The translations under genes and the position numbers were made by a program. Below, piece by piece: positions 28,473-35,674 of a DNA stretch of 37,670 nt (position 1 is the stretch's first letter; the number at the start of each line of letters is the position of its first letter). The notes under the pieces are model-generated. The model did no database searches and was not told the origin of the DNA. It was given only the letters and a program-made list of their open reading frames with translations. The DNA lies in IMG/VR virus record IMGVR_UViG_3300035211_000046, positions 1-37,670 of that record; one strand, 5' to 3'. This stretch comes from a virus.

Positions 28473-28790
28473 ATGATTGAGGATTATTATGTTTCGATGA
28501 CTAGAAAAGTTCCTACAAATCCTAAAAACTCTAAATTTGAATATGTGCCAAGTTATACACAATCTACTATTAACGGTTATATTGGAAGCCGTACCGATAT
28601 ACAACAGCCAGACGGTGGAAAATGGACAATAAAAACGCAATATCGCTTTTATTCAGATACTAACTGTAATCATGGAGATATTATTGTTTTTAACTCAGAA
28701 AATTATAGATTAATTTCTGACATGCAAAATACAATTAATATGGGCCATCATTACAAGGGTTATGTCGAAAAAGTCGAGGGGGTGGACTAA
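28473..28790 (+). CDS. Head-closure (stopper) protein
   Basis: 105 aa, ATG at 28473 with AGGAGTGATT. Pattern DYYVSMTRKVPTNP at the start, INGYIGSRTDIQQPDGGKW, then QYRFYSDTNCNHGDIIVFNSENYRLISD and a final NMGHHYKGYVEKVEG. This fits small head-closure proteins with G-D-x-I...Y-R-V-x-x-x...H-x-x-x-x-L-x-x-I-E. It works together with the connector encoded just upstream. Length is typical. Confidence 0.75.
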   Translation: MIEDYYVSMTRKVPTNPKNSKFEYVPSYTQSTINGYIGSRTDIQQPDGGKWTIKTQYRFYSDTNCNHGDIIVFNSENYRLISDMQNTINMGHHYKGYVEKVEGVD

Positions 28791-30887
28791 TTGCAAATAT
28801 TTGAAGTTTTTGGGGATTTAATATTTAGAGATCATAACACCAGAGAACAACTAAATAATTTATCCGGTACAGTTGATAGAGTGCAGGCAGGATTTCAACA
28901 GTTTGGGGCTAATATAATGAATATCGGTTCAAAAATTAGCGGATTTGGAAATATGATGTACAATAATGTTACCGTACCGATTGTTAATGTTGTAAAAGAT
29001 AGTATTATGATGCGGTCTGATTTGACAGAGTCATTTAATGTTATTGATACTGTTTTTGGAAAATCTTCCGATGAAGTTAAGGACTGGTCTGACAATCTTA
29101 TGCAAGATTTCGGGATGACTAAATTAAGGGCTCTTGATTATGTTGGAAGTATGGGAGCTATGTTAGAAGCTTCCGGCCTAAATGCAAAACAAACCAAAAA
29201 TTTTAGTAAATCACTAGTTGAGTTAACCGGTGATATGTCATCATTTTATAACTTATCACATGAGGAAGTATGGGAAAAAATTAAGGCCGGCATATCTGGT
29301 GAGACTGAGCCACTTAAGTCTTTAGGTATTAATATGAGTGTTGCAAACCTTGAGGCCTATGCACTATCAAAGGGAATTAATAAAGCATGGACAGAAATGT
29401 CACAAGCTGAACAAGTAAACTTAAGATATAACTATTTAATGGGAATAACTAAAAAAGTACAGGGTGATTTTGCTAAAACATCCGATTCATTCGCTAATAG
29501 ATTAAGATTATTAGCCGGCGAATGGGAAACTTTAAAAATGTCTATTGGTGAAAAATTATTACCAGTAGCCGAAAAAGCATTGGACTTTTTTGTAAAATTT
29601 AAGCAAAAAATTCAAGATATACCCGGCATTGGTAAAATGGCGGCCGGTTTGGCAGTTGTAGCGGCAGTAATTGGCCCATTAGCTATATTGTTTGGAACCA
29701 TTGTAACCGCTATAGGTGGCTTTATTGCTGTAGTATCAGCAATAGGGGCCCCAATATTGGCGGCAGTTGCGGCAGTTGGTATAATATTGCCAGTTTTGGC
29801 GGCACTAGAAGCGGCGGTATTATATGTATATTATAAGCTTGGAATTTTAAGATCGGCCTTTGAATTTGTAAAAGGTATTGTTGAAGCGGTTGCGGCGGCA
29901 ATACAAGGAAATGGAGCATTAGCATTTAATATTTTAACTGAAAAATTAGGGATTAGCGAATCAAAAGCTCTTGCATTTGTGGCCCAAATACGGAAGGCTA
30001 CAATGGCAGTTCAAAGGGTCGGCGGCGTTGTTAAGGATGTTGCTAAATTAATTAGTTTAATGTTTGCTGGAAAACAACAAGCTATCATTGATTTACTTGT
30101 TAAAAAATTTGGAATGAGCAAAAAGGAGGCTGTAGAATTTGCGGCTAAATTGCAAAATCTTAAAAATAAAGCTATAGAATTTGCTAATAAGGTAAAATCA
30201 GTCGCTATTACAGCAATGACAGCCTTTGGAAAGAAAATAACCCAAGTTAGTAAATTTATTTACGAACATAGGGCAGAAATAGCAAGAGCGATTGGAAAAA
30301 TGGTTGATTTTGCTGGAAAAGTTATTTCTGCAATGTCTAAAATTTTAAGTGCGGCGGCAAAAGCAAAAACTTTTGCAAGTCGTGTAAAAAGCTATATTGC
30401 TTCCGGTATTTCTGGGGCAATTTCGGCATTAAATAAATTGAGAAGCAGTGCATCTTCAATATTTAGTGCGGTTGCAAGTGCCGCCGGAAAAGTAAAAAGG
30501 GCTATACAAGCTATAGCTGGGGTTGTAGGAACTGTAATAAATAAAATATCCGGTATACATTTTCCTAAGCCTCCAAGTTGGTTTCCGGGATTCGCAAAAG
30601 GTGTTACTAATTTTGCCGGTGGTGTTGCATTGGTTGGAGAAAATGGCCCGGAAATAGTAGAGTTACCCGGTGGTAGTAATGTAATTCCCCATCATAAAGT
30701 TAAAGACTATGTCAGAGATTTACAACCGTTAAGAGTTGATGAATCGCAAACAATAACAAAAGGCCCTCAATCTATCTATATAGATTTTAAAAATATGGTA
30801 GTACACCAAAGGGCCGATGCTGATTATTTATTAAATCAACTTATGTTAAAACTTAAATTAAAGGGGGTTAGAATCAAAAATGCTTAG
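28791..30887 (+). CDS. Tape measure protein
   Basis: 698 aa, TTG start at 28791 directly after the preceding stop, with GAGGGGGTGG upstream. The N-terminal 270 residues match the conserved tape-measure core (GSKISGFGNMMYNNVTVPIV, VFGKSSDEVKDWSDNL, LEASGLNAKQTKNFSKSLVELTGDMSSFYNLSHEEVWEKIKAG within it). Then hydrophobic Ala/Val/Ile segments (about 280-355), a long helical repeat-rich middle, and the C-terminal GVALVGENGPEIVELPGGSNVIP. It sets tail length and helps DNA cross the membrane. At about 1.5 angstrom per residue it predicts a tail near 100 nm. Confidence 0.93.
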   Translation: MQIFEVFGDLIFRDHNTREQLNNLSGTVDRVQAGFQQFGANIMNIGSKISGFGNMMYNNVTVPIVNVVKDSIMMRSDLTESFNVIDTVFGKSSDEVKDWSDNLMQDFGMTKLRALDYVGSMGAMLEASGLNAKQTKNFSKSLVELTGDMSSFYNLSHEEVWEKIKAGISGETEPLKSLGINMSVANLEAYALSKGINKAWTEMSQAEQVNLRYNYLMGITKKVQGDFAKTSDSFANRLRLLAGEWETLKMSIGEKLLPVAEKALDFFVKFKQKIQDIPGIGKMAAGLAVVAAVIGPLAILFGTIVTAIGGFIAVVSAIGAPILAAVAAVGIILPVLAALEAAVLYVYYKLGILRSAFEFVKGIVEAVAAAIQGNGALAFNILTEKLGISESKALAFVAQIRKATMAVQRVGGVVKDVAKLISLMFAGKQQAIIDLLVKKFGMSKKEAVEFAAKLQNLKNKAIEFANKVKSVAITAMTAFGKKITQVSKFIYEHRAEIARAIGKMVDFAGKVISAMSKILSAAAKAKTFASRVKSYIASGISGAISALNKLRSSASSIFSAVASAAGKVKRAIQAIAGVVGTVINKISGIHFPKPPSWFPGFAKGVTNFAGGVALVGENGPEIVELPGGSNVIPHHKVKDYVRDLQPLRVDESQTITKGPQSIYIDFKNMVVHQRADADYLLNQLMLKLKLKGVRIKNA

Positions 30888-32379
30888 ACAATTATTAATT
30901 AATAATGGTATTGCATATGGTGAGGGCGTTTATGGTTCCGGCCTCTATGGTGGATTTTCAGAGGTTAAAATCGCTGATAATTGGAAGTTTCAAAAATCAA
31001 TTAATTCTCAGGCCCCATTTACATTTACTATTATAAATAATCCCGATTCAATCGAAATTAAGAAAGGGCTTGAAGTAAGATTTTTAATTGATAATGTTAA
31101 AAAATTTGCAGGGATTATTTTAAAAATAATCCCTTATGAGCCAATACCAAATTATTTATATTATGATGTAACATGTGCAACATTCGTAAAATTGATTGCA
31201 AAAAGGCGATTTGGTGCAGTTTTTGAAAATAAAACTGCTGGCTATATTGTAAATTGGATGATTGATAATTATTTTTATCAAGAGGGAATAACGGCCGGTA
31301 CTATTCAAACCGGCCCACTTTTTGATAAAGTTGTGTTTAATTATTTGACTGGTGAGGAAGCGTTAAATAAATTACAGACAGCCGCACCGGGATATAATTG
31401 GCATATTGATGACGATAAACAATTACATTTTTATGCTAAAGCTACAAATAAATCAATCTACACAATTAATTCATCATTCCAGCACTCAGGATTTTATTAT
31501 CATGATACGTTGGAGGAATATAGAAATGTCCAGATCATAGAGGGTGGACTTAGAGAAATTGATTTGATCGAAGATTACGAGCCATCACCAAAACCCGACG
31601 GAATAGCCCGGGATTTTGTCGTAAAACATCCGATCGGTCGTGAGCCGACTATTTATATAAATAGTGTAGCGGTTCCGGCCGCTGATGTTGGTGTAAACGG
31701 CTACGATACAGGTAAAAAATGGTATTGGTCTTATAACTCAGATAAAATAACACATGATAGTAGCGAAGCCGTATTGACCGATAGTGATAATATCCTTGTT
31801 GATTTTTACGGGGTTCTTCCAGTTAGGTTAAAATATGAGGATAATGTTAAGATAAACGAAAGGGCCGGAATAGATGGGAACTCTGGAAAATATGAAGAAA
31901 TTTATAAAAATGTTGATATAAAATCAAATTCTGCTGCAGTAAAATATGCAAAAGGATTAGTGGCTAAATATCAAGATCAGGGATATATCGATTTATTTAT
32001 AGATCATGATATTGGTGATCTGGACGTAAATAAATTAGTTAAAGTTGAAAAGCCTTTATTTGGTATAGATGATTGGTTTTTAGTTGAGTCAATTAATGCA
32101 CAGCACCAAACTGCCGAACATGTATCATATAAACTAAAATTGTTATCTGGTGAATTTGTAGGAAATTGGGAAGATTATTTAAAATCATTATTAACGGTTG
32201 AGAATGAAATAAATGCCGATGATATAGTCGTTCAATATAAGTCATTTAGTGAAGTTTGGTCATGGGCCGGAACTTATCAGGCTTCAATTTTTACTTTATT
32301 GGCCCCAGATATTGATCTAGCCCCAGATATTGATCTAGCACCGGGAACGACTAAATTAAGTTATACTTTATATGACTAG
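30880..32379 (+). CDS. Tail hub/distal tail protein
   Basis: 499 aa, ATG at 30880 overlapping the tape measure by 8 bases. First 35 residues GEGVYGSGLYGGF, then a beta-rich domain (WKFQKSINSQAPFTFTII, EVRFLIDNVKKFAGIILKI), the hub-like NWHIDDDKQLHFY segment at about 185-197, and KVEKPLFGIDDWFLVESINAQH near 395-416. The layout fits the hub/tail-associated proteins encoded just after tape measures. No peptidase motif is visible. The C-terminal end contains a perfect 18-bp tandem duplication (L-A-P-D-I-D repeated). Confidence 0.75.
   Translation: MLRQLLINNGIAYGEGVYGSGLYGGFSEVKIADNWKFQKSINSQAPFTFTIINNPDSIEIKKGLEVRFLIDNVKKFAGIILKIIPYEPIPNYLYYDVTCATFVKLIAKRRFGAVFENKTAGYIVNWMIDNYFYQEGITAGTIQTGPLFDKVVFNYLTGEEALNKLQTAAPGYNWHIDDDKQLHFYAKATNKSIYTINSSFQHSGFYYHDTLEEYRNVQIIEGGLREIDLIEDYEPSPKPDGIARDFVVKHPIGREPTIYINSVAVPAADVGVNGYDTGKKWYWSYNSDKITHDSSEAVLTDSDNILVDFYGVLPVRLKYEDNVKINERAGIDGNSGKYEEIYKNVDIKSNSAAVKYAKGLVAKYQDQGYIDLFIDHDIGDLDVNKLVKVEKPLFGIDDWFLVESINAQHQTAEHVSYKLKLLSGEFVGNWEDYLKSLLTVENEINADDIVVQYKSFSEVWSWAGTYQASIFTLLAPDIDLAPDIDLAPGTTKLSYTLYD
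32302..32337 (+). repeat. 18-bp perfect tandem duplication in the hub gene
   Basis: GCCCCAGATATTGATCTA occurs at 32302-32319 and again at 32320-32337, followed by a degenerate third start (GCACCGG). It encodes A-P-D-I-D-L twice and keeps frame. Copy number could vary by slippage near the exposed C-terminus of the protein. Confidence 0.85.
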
Positions 32380-32389
32380 GAGTGATTTT

Positions 32390-32890
32390 ATGAGAATTGA
32401 AGAAAAATTAAAATGGCATGGTCATATATTGGCTGTAGTTCGTGACCATGAAACAAAAAGAATCAAAAAAAGAAAAATTATACAAAATCAGATTACAGAC
32501 TCAGCACTTGACGAAATTGTCAAGGGGCTATATGCTTCTAGCCCAGACATAGAAATTAAAGAAATGGCCTTCGGTGATGGAACGACTTCACCAAGTGCCA
32601 GCGATTCAACATTATCAAATGAAACTTATAGAGTTTCAAATACTGAGCTTGGAAGAACTGACACCGGGCAAGTGACAAGTGAATTTGTGTTAAATTATGT
32701 CGAGTATTTGGCCGTTCAGCCTTCCGGGGTAATTAATGAAATTGGCATTTTTGCCGGTACTAGTGCCGCAGTTTGGGGCGGTGGAGCTGGAAAAGACACC
32801 GGATTATTAATAGCAAGAGTATTATTTCCTTATACCTTGCTATCAGGTGAGGAAATATTTTTTCAAAGAATTGATAATATGACGGCTTAA
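32390..32890 (+). CDS. Baseplate/tail-fibre connector-type protein
   Basis: 166 aa from ATG at 32390 with AGGAGTGATTTT; an earlier ATG at 32372 lies upstream of that ribosome site. Pattern IQNQITDSALDEIVKGLYASSPDIEIKEMAFGDG in the first half, then VSNTELGRTDTG, FVLNYVEYLAVQPSGVINEIGIFAG, and DTGLLIARVLFPYTLL. This is a common phage tail-tip module (E-I-G-I-F-x-G, G-x-L-L-A-R-V) found before fibre genes. It probably joins the baseplate to fibres. Confidence 0.75.
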   Translation: MRIEEKLKWHGHILAVVRDHETKRIKKRKIIQNQITDSALDEIVKGLYASSPDIEIKEMAFGDGTTSPSASDSTLSNETYRVSNTELGRTDTGQVTSEFVLNYVEYLAVQPSGVINEIGIFAGTSAAVWGGGAGKDTGLLIARVLFPYTLLSGEEIFFQRIDNMTA

Positions 32891-32904
32891 TAGGGGGTGA
32901 GATA

Positions 32905-33888
32905 ATGAGCGTAACATATACGACTAATATGGCATTAGGCAAGCCGACGGTATTGGATTCTATTAATGTTTGGGGGACAGAATTAAACACAATATTTGAT
33001 AAATTGGATAAAGCGATTATGTCAAATAATTTTGCGGAAAATTCAGCCAGTCATTCAGGCCTTAATTTCTATTATCAGAATGGCCGATTAATGGATGGAA
33101 TAACTCTTCGGGAAATTTCGGGAAGTTTTGTAACCCTAACAGATGATACAACAAATTATGTTGAAGTTTCAACGGCCGGAACAGTCTCAGCAAATGTAAC
33201 AAGTTTTACGGCTGGAAGTATCCCATTATTTACTGTAATTACATCATCCGGCAGTATATCAACGGTAAATGATAAACGATCTTATATGACAGCTTCATAT
33301 AATTCTTTATTTACATTAAATAGTGATGCAGTAGAAACCGACTATAATTTTTTAGTCGGAACCGGAACAAAAAAAACATGGGCCACCACTTTTGAATATA
33401 TGCAATTATCAGGAAATAGCTCTTTAGCATTTACTAAAACTGCCGGGGCAAATAGTGAGTTATATATAACTAACAATGGTTATTACGATACTACAGATTC
33501 ACGATGGGAATATATTTCAGAAGATGAAGCAAGCAGAATAATTTTAGAAGATGGAAAAATAAAACTGCAAACTGCTGTTAGTGGAGTTGCAGACGACCCA
33601 ATTACTTTTATTGATGTTATGATGATGGATAGTACAAATAATATATTTATTAATGGAGCCAGCAAACCGACTGACTCTGTCGGAGCATTGCATATTAAAC
33701 AGGGAACCGACCCAACAAGTTCATCGGCCGATCAAATTTCATTTTTTGCAACGGCCGGAGCCAATAGCACGTTGGGGATAAGAACAGAAGAAACAGTCGC
33801 CGCCGATACAAACGAAGCCCAATTTTCACATAAGCACAGAATAAATATAAATGGTACCGAATATTATTTAATGTTAATTTCTGTGTAA
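32905..33888 (+). CDS. Tail fibre/receptor-binding protein
   Basis: 327 aa, ATG at 32905 with AGGGGGTGA. N-terminus TTNMALGKPTVLDSINVWGTELNTIFDKLDKAI follows the usual fibre attachment pattern (T-x-N-x-x-L-x-K-P...W-G-x-x-L-N...F-D-x-x-D-x-A-I). Middle: Thr/Ser-rich beta repeats. C-terminus HIKQGTDPTSSSADQISFF, then EAQFSHKHRININGTEYYLMLISV, a typical fibre tip. It is the last virion gene. Receptor specificity cannot be read. Confidence 0.82.
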   Translation: MSVTYTTNMALGKPTVLDSINVWGTELNTIFDKLDKAIMSNNFAENSASHSGLNFYYQNGRLMDGITLREISGSFVTLTDDTTNYVEVSTAGTVSANVTSFTAGSIPLFTVITSSGSISTVNDKRSYMTASYNSLFTLNSDAVETDYNFLVGTGTKKTWATTFEYMQLSGNSSLAFTKTAGANSELYITNNGYYDTTDSRWEYISEDEASRIILEDGKIKLQTAVSGVADDPITFIDVMMMDSTNNIFINGASKPTDSVGALHIKQGTDPTSSSADQISFFATAGANSTLGIRTEETVAADTNEAQFSHKHRININGTEYYLMLISV

Positions 33889-33892
33889 ATTG

Positions 33893-33901
33893 TGGTATAA
33901 T
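33893..33901 (+). promoter_or_regulatory. Extended -10 promoter after the fibre gene
   Basis: TG-G-TATAAT just after the fibre stop codon, no clear -35. A transcript from here runs straight into the hairpins at 33925-34272, which it would express as RNA. Confidence 0.45.
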
Positions 33902-33924
33902 TTTATTTAAATCAGTGGATAAAA

Positions 33925-33961
33925 AAAATAGGTGGGTAAATAAATTTTACTTGCCTATTTT
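33925..33961. terminator. Bidirectional terminator ending the late operon
   Basis: 16-bp stem (33925-33940 with 33946-33961) with three G-U pairs, 5-base loop, A-run before and T-run in the 3' arm. It would end rightward late transcription and stop leftward transcription as well. Confidence 0.8.
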
Positions 33962-33975
33962 ATTTCCGGGTAATA

Positions 33976-34272
33976 TTATACCTAGCAAATTTTTTGCTAG
34001 GTATAAAAGGTTGGTGATAATAATTAAATTTTTGCTAATAATAAAATCAATCATCGGAATTATTAGAAGTAATTCCGATGATGGAATTAACATTTTTATT
34101 CTATCAGATAAAGAAGTAGATGAAAATTTAAATTTTGCTAACAATAAAAAAGATTTTCCAATATACATGGGAGACGAGGAAATTTGAGGTTAGCAAGTAA
34201 AAGTTGCTAGATACATTTATATCTAGCAAGCAAAAAATATTGCTAGGTATATTTATTCCTAGCAATATTTTT
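33976..34272. repeat. Array of perfect hairpins with a CCTAGCAA core
   Basis: Four hairpins: 14 bp (33976-33989 with 33993-34006, loop TTT); 13 bp (34050-34062 with 34070-34082, 7-base loop); 10 bp (34204-34213 with 34220-34229); 15 bp (34233-34247 with 34258-34272). Three share TTGCTAG(G)/(C)CTAGCAA. The last one is a bidirectional terminator facing the leftward genes and is followed by TTATGTTATACT, a relative of the hairpin-promoter junctions elsewhere. About 300 bases with at most one doubtful small gene. Confidence 0.75.
34011..34187 (+). CDS. Doubtful small membrane protein
   Basis: Open frame of up to 58 aa from TTG 34011 (or GTG 34014; an ATT at 34023 is best spaced from GGTGATA). 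It starts with a hydrophobic helix (KFLLIIKSIIGII) and ends in an acidic stretch (FANNKKDFPIYMGDEEI). The frame stays open upstream to 33915 but crosses two perfect hairpins there. Weak start and hairpin content make this a low-confidence call; the region may simply be regulatory RNA. Confidence 0.28.
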   Translation: MVIIIKFLLIIKSIIGIIRSNSDDGINIFILSDKEVDENLNFANNKKDFPIYMGDEEI

Positions 34273-34275
34273 ATG

Positions 34276-34488
34276 TTATACTATTTTATGATTTAATATT
34301 TTATCCTTAGCAAGCAAAATCGTTTTTAATTTTTCTTCATCTGTTTTTGATAGATGAAGATTAATTATTTCCGTCGGAAGTGGACAATATATTTTATAAA
34401 TTTTTATCCCTTCCCTATTCAGATCATTTTTTAAATCTGATAAATTTTTTAAAGTAATATTTTGATCTACATGTATTTTTACTAACAT
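34276..34488 (-). CDS. Small hypothetical protein, leftward cluster
   Basis: 70 aa, ATG at 34488-34486 with GGAGG (minus strand, 34496-34492). Mixed alpha/beta: KIHVDQNITLKNLSDLKNDL, IKIYKIYCPLPTEIINLHL, then a Lys-rich helix. No known motif. Last gene of a leftward group of four; its start overlaps the stop of the preceding one. It ends beside the terminator hairpin at 34233-34272. Confidence 0.65.
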   Translation of the reverse strand: MLVKIHVDQNITLKNLSDLKNDLNREGIKIYKIYCPLPTEIINLHLSKTDEEKLKTILLAKDKILNHKIV

Positions 34489-34634
34489 ATTTCCTCCATT
34501 TCTTTTAACAGATCGTCAAACTTATTAGTATTTGTTTTTTCCTCATAACTGTTAATAAATTTGTGGATAATTTCTCTTAATTCTTTTAAATCTTGCCTCA
34601 TTTCTTTAATAATCTTAATATATTCCTCATCCAT
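34482..34634 (-). CDS. Mini coiled-coil protein, leftward cluster
   Basis: 50 aa, ATG at 34634-34632 with AAAAGGTGAT upstream (inside the previous gene end). Almost fully helical: DEEYIKIIKEMRQDLKELRE, then FDDLLKEMEEIC. The start directly abuts the stop of the gene before it, and its end contains the GGAGG of the next gene. Such coupling supports a real gene. Function unknown. Confidence 0.6.
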   Translation of the reverse strand: MDEEYIKIIKEMRQDLKELREIIHKFINSYEEKTNTNKFDDLLKEMEEIC

Positions 34635-34778
34635 TTAATCACCTTTTTTCATATTATTAAACATATTATAAATAAATAAATTTGATAGATAAATTGTATC
34701 AAAAATTATAATTCTAGCCATAAAACTATCTATATAGAAGTTAAATACTATAATGAGATAGATTAAAAAACTAAACAT
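34635..34778 (-). CDS. Small membrane protein, leftward cluster
   Basis: 47 aa from ATG at 34778-34776, preceded by AGAGGA on the minus strand; the frame is open further upstream to 34832. Hydrophobic start (FSFLIYLIIVFNFYI), a second hydrophobic stretch (ARIIIFDTIYLSNLF) and a basic end (NNMKKGD). Likely one or two membrane segments. Unknown role. Confidence 0.55.
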   Translation of the reverse strand: MFSFLIYLIIVFNFYIDSFMARIIIFDTIYLSNLFIYNMFNNMKKGD

Positions 34779-34797
34779 AATTTCTAGTCCTCTTATT

Positions 34798-34896
34798 TTA
34801 ATTGTTATCATTAATATCCTCACAATCATCATTTTTTATACAAATATAAACACCATTTTCGTAAATATAGAAATCGCATTTTTCACATGGATTCAT
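34798..34896 (-). CDS. 32-aa four-Cys mini-protein, leftward cluster
   Basis: ATG at 34896-34894 with AAAGGAGAG eight to ten bases upstream. Sequence opens NPCEKCDF and has two more Cys (YIC, DDC), a C-x2-C...C-x5-C layout that could hold one zinc ion. First gene of the leftward group, behind the leftward promoter at 34926-34954. Very short, but the ribosome site, promoter and Cys spacing support it. Confidence 0.55.
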   Translation of the reverse strand: MNPCEKCDFYIYENGVYICIKNDDCEDINDNN

Positions 34897-34925
34897 TTTT
34901 TTTATCTCTCCTTTCTTTTTTTTAT

Positions 34926-34993
34926 ATTGTAACATTATTTTTATATAAAGTAAACAAAAAAGTGTAGACATAAACAAAAAAGTGTAGTATAAT
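34926..34993. promoter_or_regulatory. Divergent promoters with duplicated 17-bp operator
   Basis: Rightward: TAGACA (34965-34970), 17 bases, TATAAT (34988-34993). Leftward (minus strand): TTTACT (34954-34949), 17 bases, TACAAT (34931-34926). A 17-bp sequence, TAAACAAAAAAGTGTAG, is perfectly repeated at 34951-34967 and 34971-34987 (20-bp period). Copy 1 overlaps the leftward -35; copy 2 fills the rightward -35/-10 spacer exactly. A protein bound to both copies would control both operons. Confidence 0.75.
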
Positions 34994-35025
34994 ATAATTA
35001 TAGTAAATCAAACGGAGGGGTTTAA

Positions 35026-35388
35026 ATGAAAAAATCAGTTATAACATCAAGTATTATGTATAAGGCTCATAGTTTAACTAAAAAAATGGTTAAAGAGGAT
35101 TCATCATTAAATTATAGGACACAATTGGGAATCAATATTAGACATTATCTAAATATTGAAAAAATAAACAGAGAATTTAGATTACTTCAAATATCAGCTT
35201 ATAGATGGATTAAACAAAGAATTAATCATAATAATAATATCCATTCTGAAGAAATGCACAATTTAATATCTGACTTAAATCTTGAGCTAAATATTAAGAG
35301 ATATTATTGGGGTGGTGCTATGAATGCTTGGCAAGTAAGTCATGACTTAGCTAATAGATACCCTAAAAATATAAAAAGATATGCTTAA
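35026..35388 (+). CDS. Conserved-type phage early protein
   Basis: 120 aa, ATG at 35026 with GGAGGGG (35014-35020). Near the N-terminus SIMYKAHSLTKKMVKEDSSLNYRTQLGINIRHYL resembles, from memory, a short module in phages of Gram-positives reading K-A-H-x-L-T-K-x-x-V-K...Y-R-x-x-x-G. The rest is basic and aromatic (YRWIKQRINH, KRYYWGGAMNAWQVSHDLA). Function unknown. First gene of the rightward operon controlled by the duplicated operator, so it may include a DNA-binding regulator role (speculative). Confidence 0.65.
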   Translation: MKKSVITSSIMYKAHSLTKKMVKEDSSLNYRTQLGINIRHYLNIEKINREFRLLQISAYRWIKQRINHNNNIHSEEMHNLISDLNLELNIKRYYWGGAMNAWQVSHDLANRYPKNIKRYA

Positions 35389-35405
35389 AAGGAGGCTTGA
35401 ATATT

Positions 35406-35660
35406 ATGAAATATTACGTTACCTATACCATAAATGGTAATTTTAAGGTCTATGTTAGTAAAAATTTTGCTAACATAGAAGGCTTTATAAAAGATGTTAA
35501 AATAAACGAAGCTAAAATAAATATCCAACTGGTAGATCATGAACCCAAATTATACAATCCTCTATTTATAAAAATGGAGGCCGAAAAATTAGAAAATCAG
35601 GCAAAAAATTATCAAAGATTTTTGAAACATGTAAGATTAGTACAAAAAAATATTATTTAG
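35406..35660 (+). CDS. Hypothetical protein
   Basis: 84 aa from ATG at 35406 with AAGGAGG at 35389-35395; a TTG at 35397 in frame is too near that site. First half beta-like (YYVTYTINGNFKVYVSKNF), then a helix and a Lys/Gln-rich tail (AKNYQRFLKHVRLVQKN). No recognised family. Lies between the operon's first gene and the ERF gene, so it may take part in recombination or host takeover. Confidence 0.65.
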   Translation: MKYYVTYTINGNFKVYVSKNFANIEGFIKDVKINEAKINIQLVDHEPKLYNPLFIKMEAEKLENQAKNYQRFLKHVRLVQKNII

Positions 35661-35674
35661 GAGGTCATGAAATC

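Noticed and set aside
33947-34168. Minus-strand frame of 73 codons in the hairpin array
   Set aside because: It crosses several perfect hairpins, has no ribosome site, and its hydrophobic composition reflects AT-rich inverted repeats.
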